Source of the DNA: DATMBL01 sp050735975
GTDB lineage: Bacteria > Desulfobacterota > Binatia > UBA9968
Direction of reading: 5' to 3'
Length of the DNA stretch: 12,851 bases
Assembly (NCBI GenBank): GCA_050735975.1
Contig: JBOHVS010000396.1
Coordinates: forward strand, 1-12,851
A program made the position numbers and the translations under genes. This document shows, piece by piece, positions 12,761-12,851 of the stretch. The notes beneath the pieces are model-generated. The model worked only from the letters and a program-made list of their open reading frames with translations, did not search any database and was not told where the DNA came from. The first letter of the stretch is position 1. Every line of letters begins with the position of its first letter.

Positions 12761-12831
12761 AAAAGTCTGACCCCGTAGTTGGGGGCGCGACGGATGCGTG
12801 CACCTCGCGATGGGGTCAGGTCTTTACTTTT
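12761..12831. repeat. REP-like inverted repeat pair (AAAAGT...CTGACCCC)
   Basis: Left arm AAAAGTCTGACCCC (12761-12774). The right arm (12812-12831), reverse-complemented, is AAAAGT-AAAGAC-CTGACCCC, so the arms are identical apart from a 6-base insertion. The 37-base centre contains further GC-rich self-complementary pieces (cgcgacggatgcgtg, cacctcgcga). The AAAAGTAAAGACCTGACCCC type is familiar as a REP-like flank of Y1 transposases, matching the transposase relic upstream at 12382. The 20 bases to the window end show no gene. Confidence 0.65.
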
Positions 12832-12851
12832 GCTCTTCCATGGAATAGTAC

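Noticed and set aside
12564..12770. Small His-rich protein as a real metal-binding gene
   Set aside because: Its first codons belong to the ORF6N relic (MTPPEPKKRQIGF), and the rest is simple repeat and pyrimidine-rich spacer.

Overview
This window looks like chromosomal DNA from an uncultivated Gram-negative bacterium. The evidence is a tripartite-type efflux system with a periplasmic adaptor and an outer-membrane lipoprotein channel, an RND transporter fragment, and GC-rich coding in the left two thirds. A TAXI-type binding protein, a UbiD decarboxylase remnant and many dispersed repeats recall environmental lineages such as Methylomirabilota/Rokubacteria or deltaproteobacteria-like groups. 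That placement is inference and cannot be settled from the sequence alone.

Layout. Bases 2-232 are the last 76 codons of an RND-family inner-membrane efflux pump that is cut by the window edge. Bases 401-8004 form a co-directional drug-export locus: a TetR/CecR-like regulator, a YbhG-like HlyD adaptor, a YbhF-like double ABC ATPase, YbhS- and YbhR-like ABC-2 permeases, and a NodT-type outer-membrane channel lipoprotein. The first five genes are in the order known from E. coli cecR-ybhGFSR. The added outer-membrane gene could complete a trans-envelope path: YbhF powers a YbhS/YbhR channel, YbhG bridges the periplasm, and the NodT protein forms the exit duct. An aldo/keto reductase (8018-8857) follows 13 bases later with different base composition, and converges on a minus-strand SAM-dependent methyltransferase (8880-9476).

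From about 9490 to the right end the window is an accessory and decaying region. It holds a headless UbiD C-terminus (plus strand) that overlaps, antisense, the end of a TAXI-like binding-protein gene without a signal peptide (9722-10756, minus). Next come the C-terminal relic of a Y1/REP-associated transposase with a REP-like inverted pair, then an intact YihY/BrkB membrane protein (10961-12307, minus) with a good sigma-70-type promoter. After that lie a second transposase relic (N-terminal) joined to an internally deleted ORF6N-domain relic, a simple repeat, and a second REP-like inverted pair at the edge.

The most interesting points are the purine-rich repeat that has become coding sequence in both the adaptor tail and the ATPase linker, a perfect 14-bp hairpin inside the adaptor gene, the UbiD relic antisense to the TAXI gene, and the mosaic of transposase and ORF6N pieces with REP-like pairs. 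I did not find a clearly new defence or biosynthetic system.
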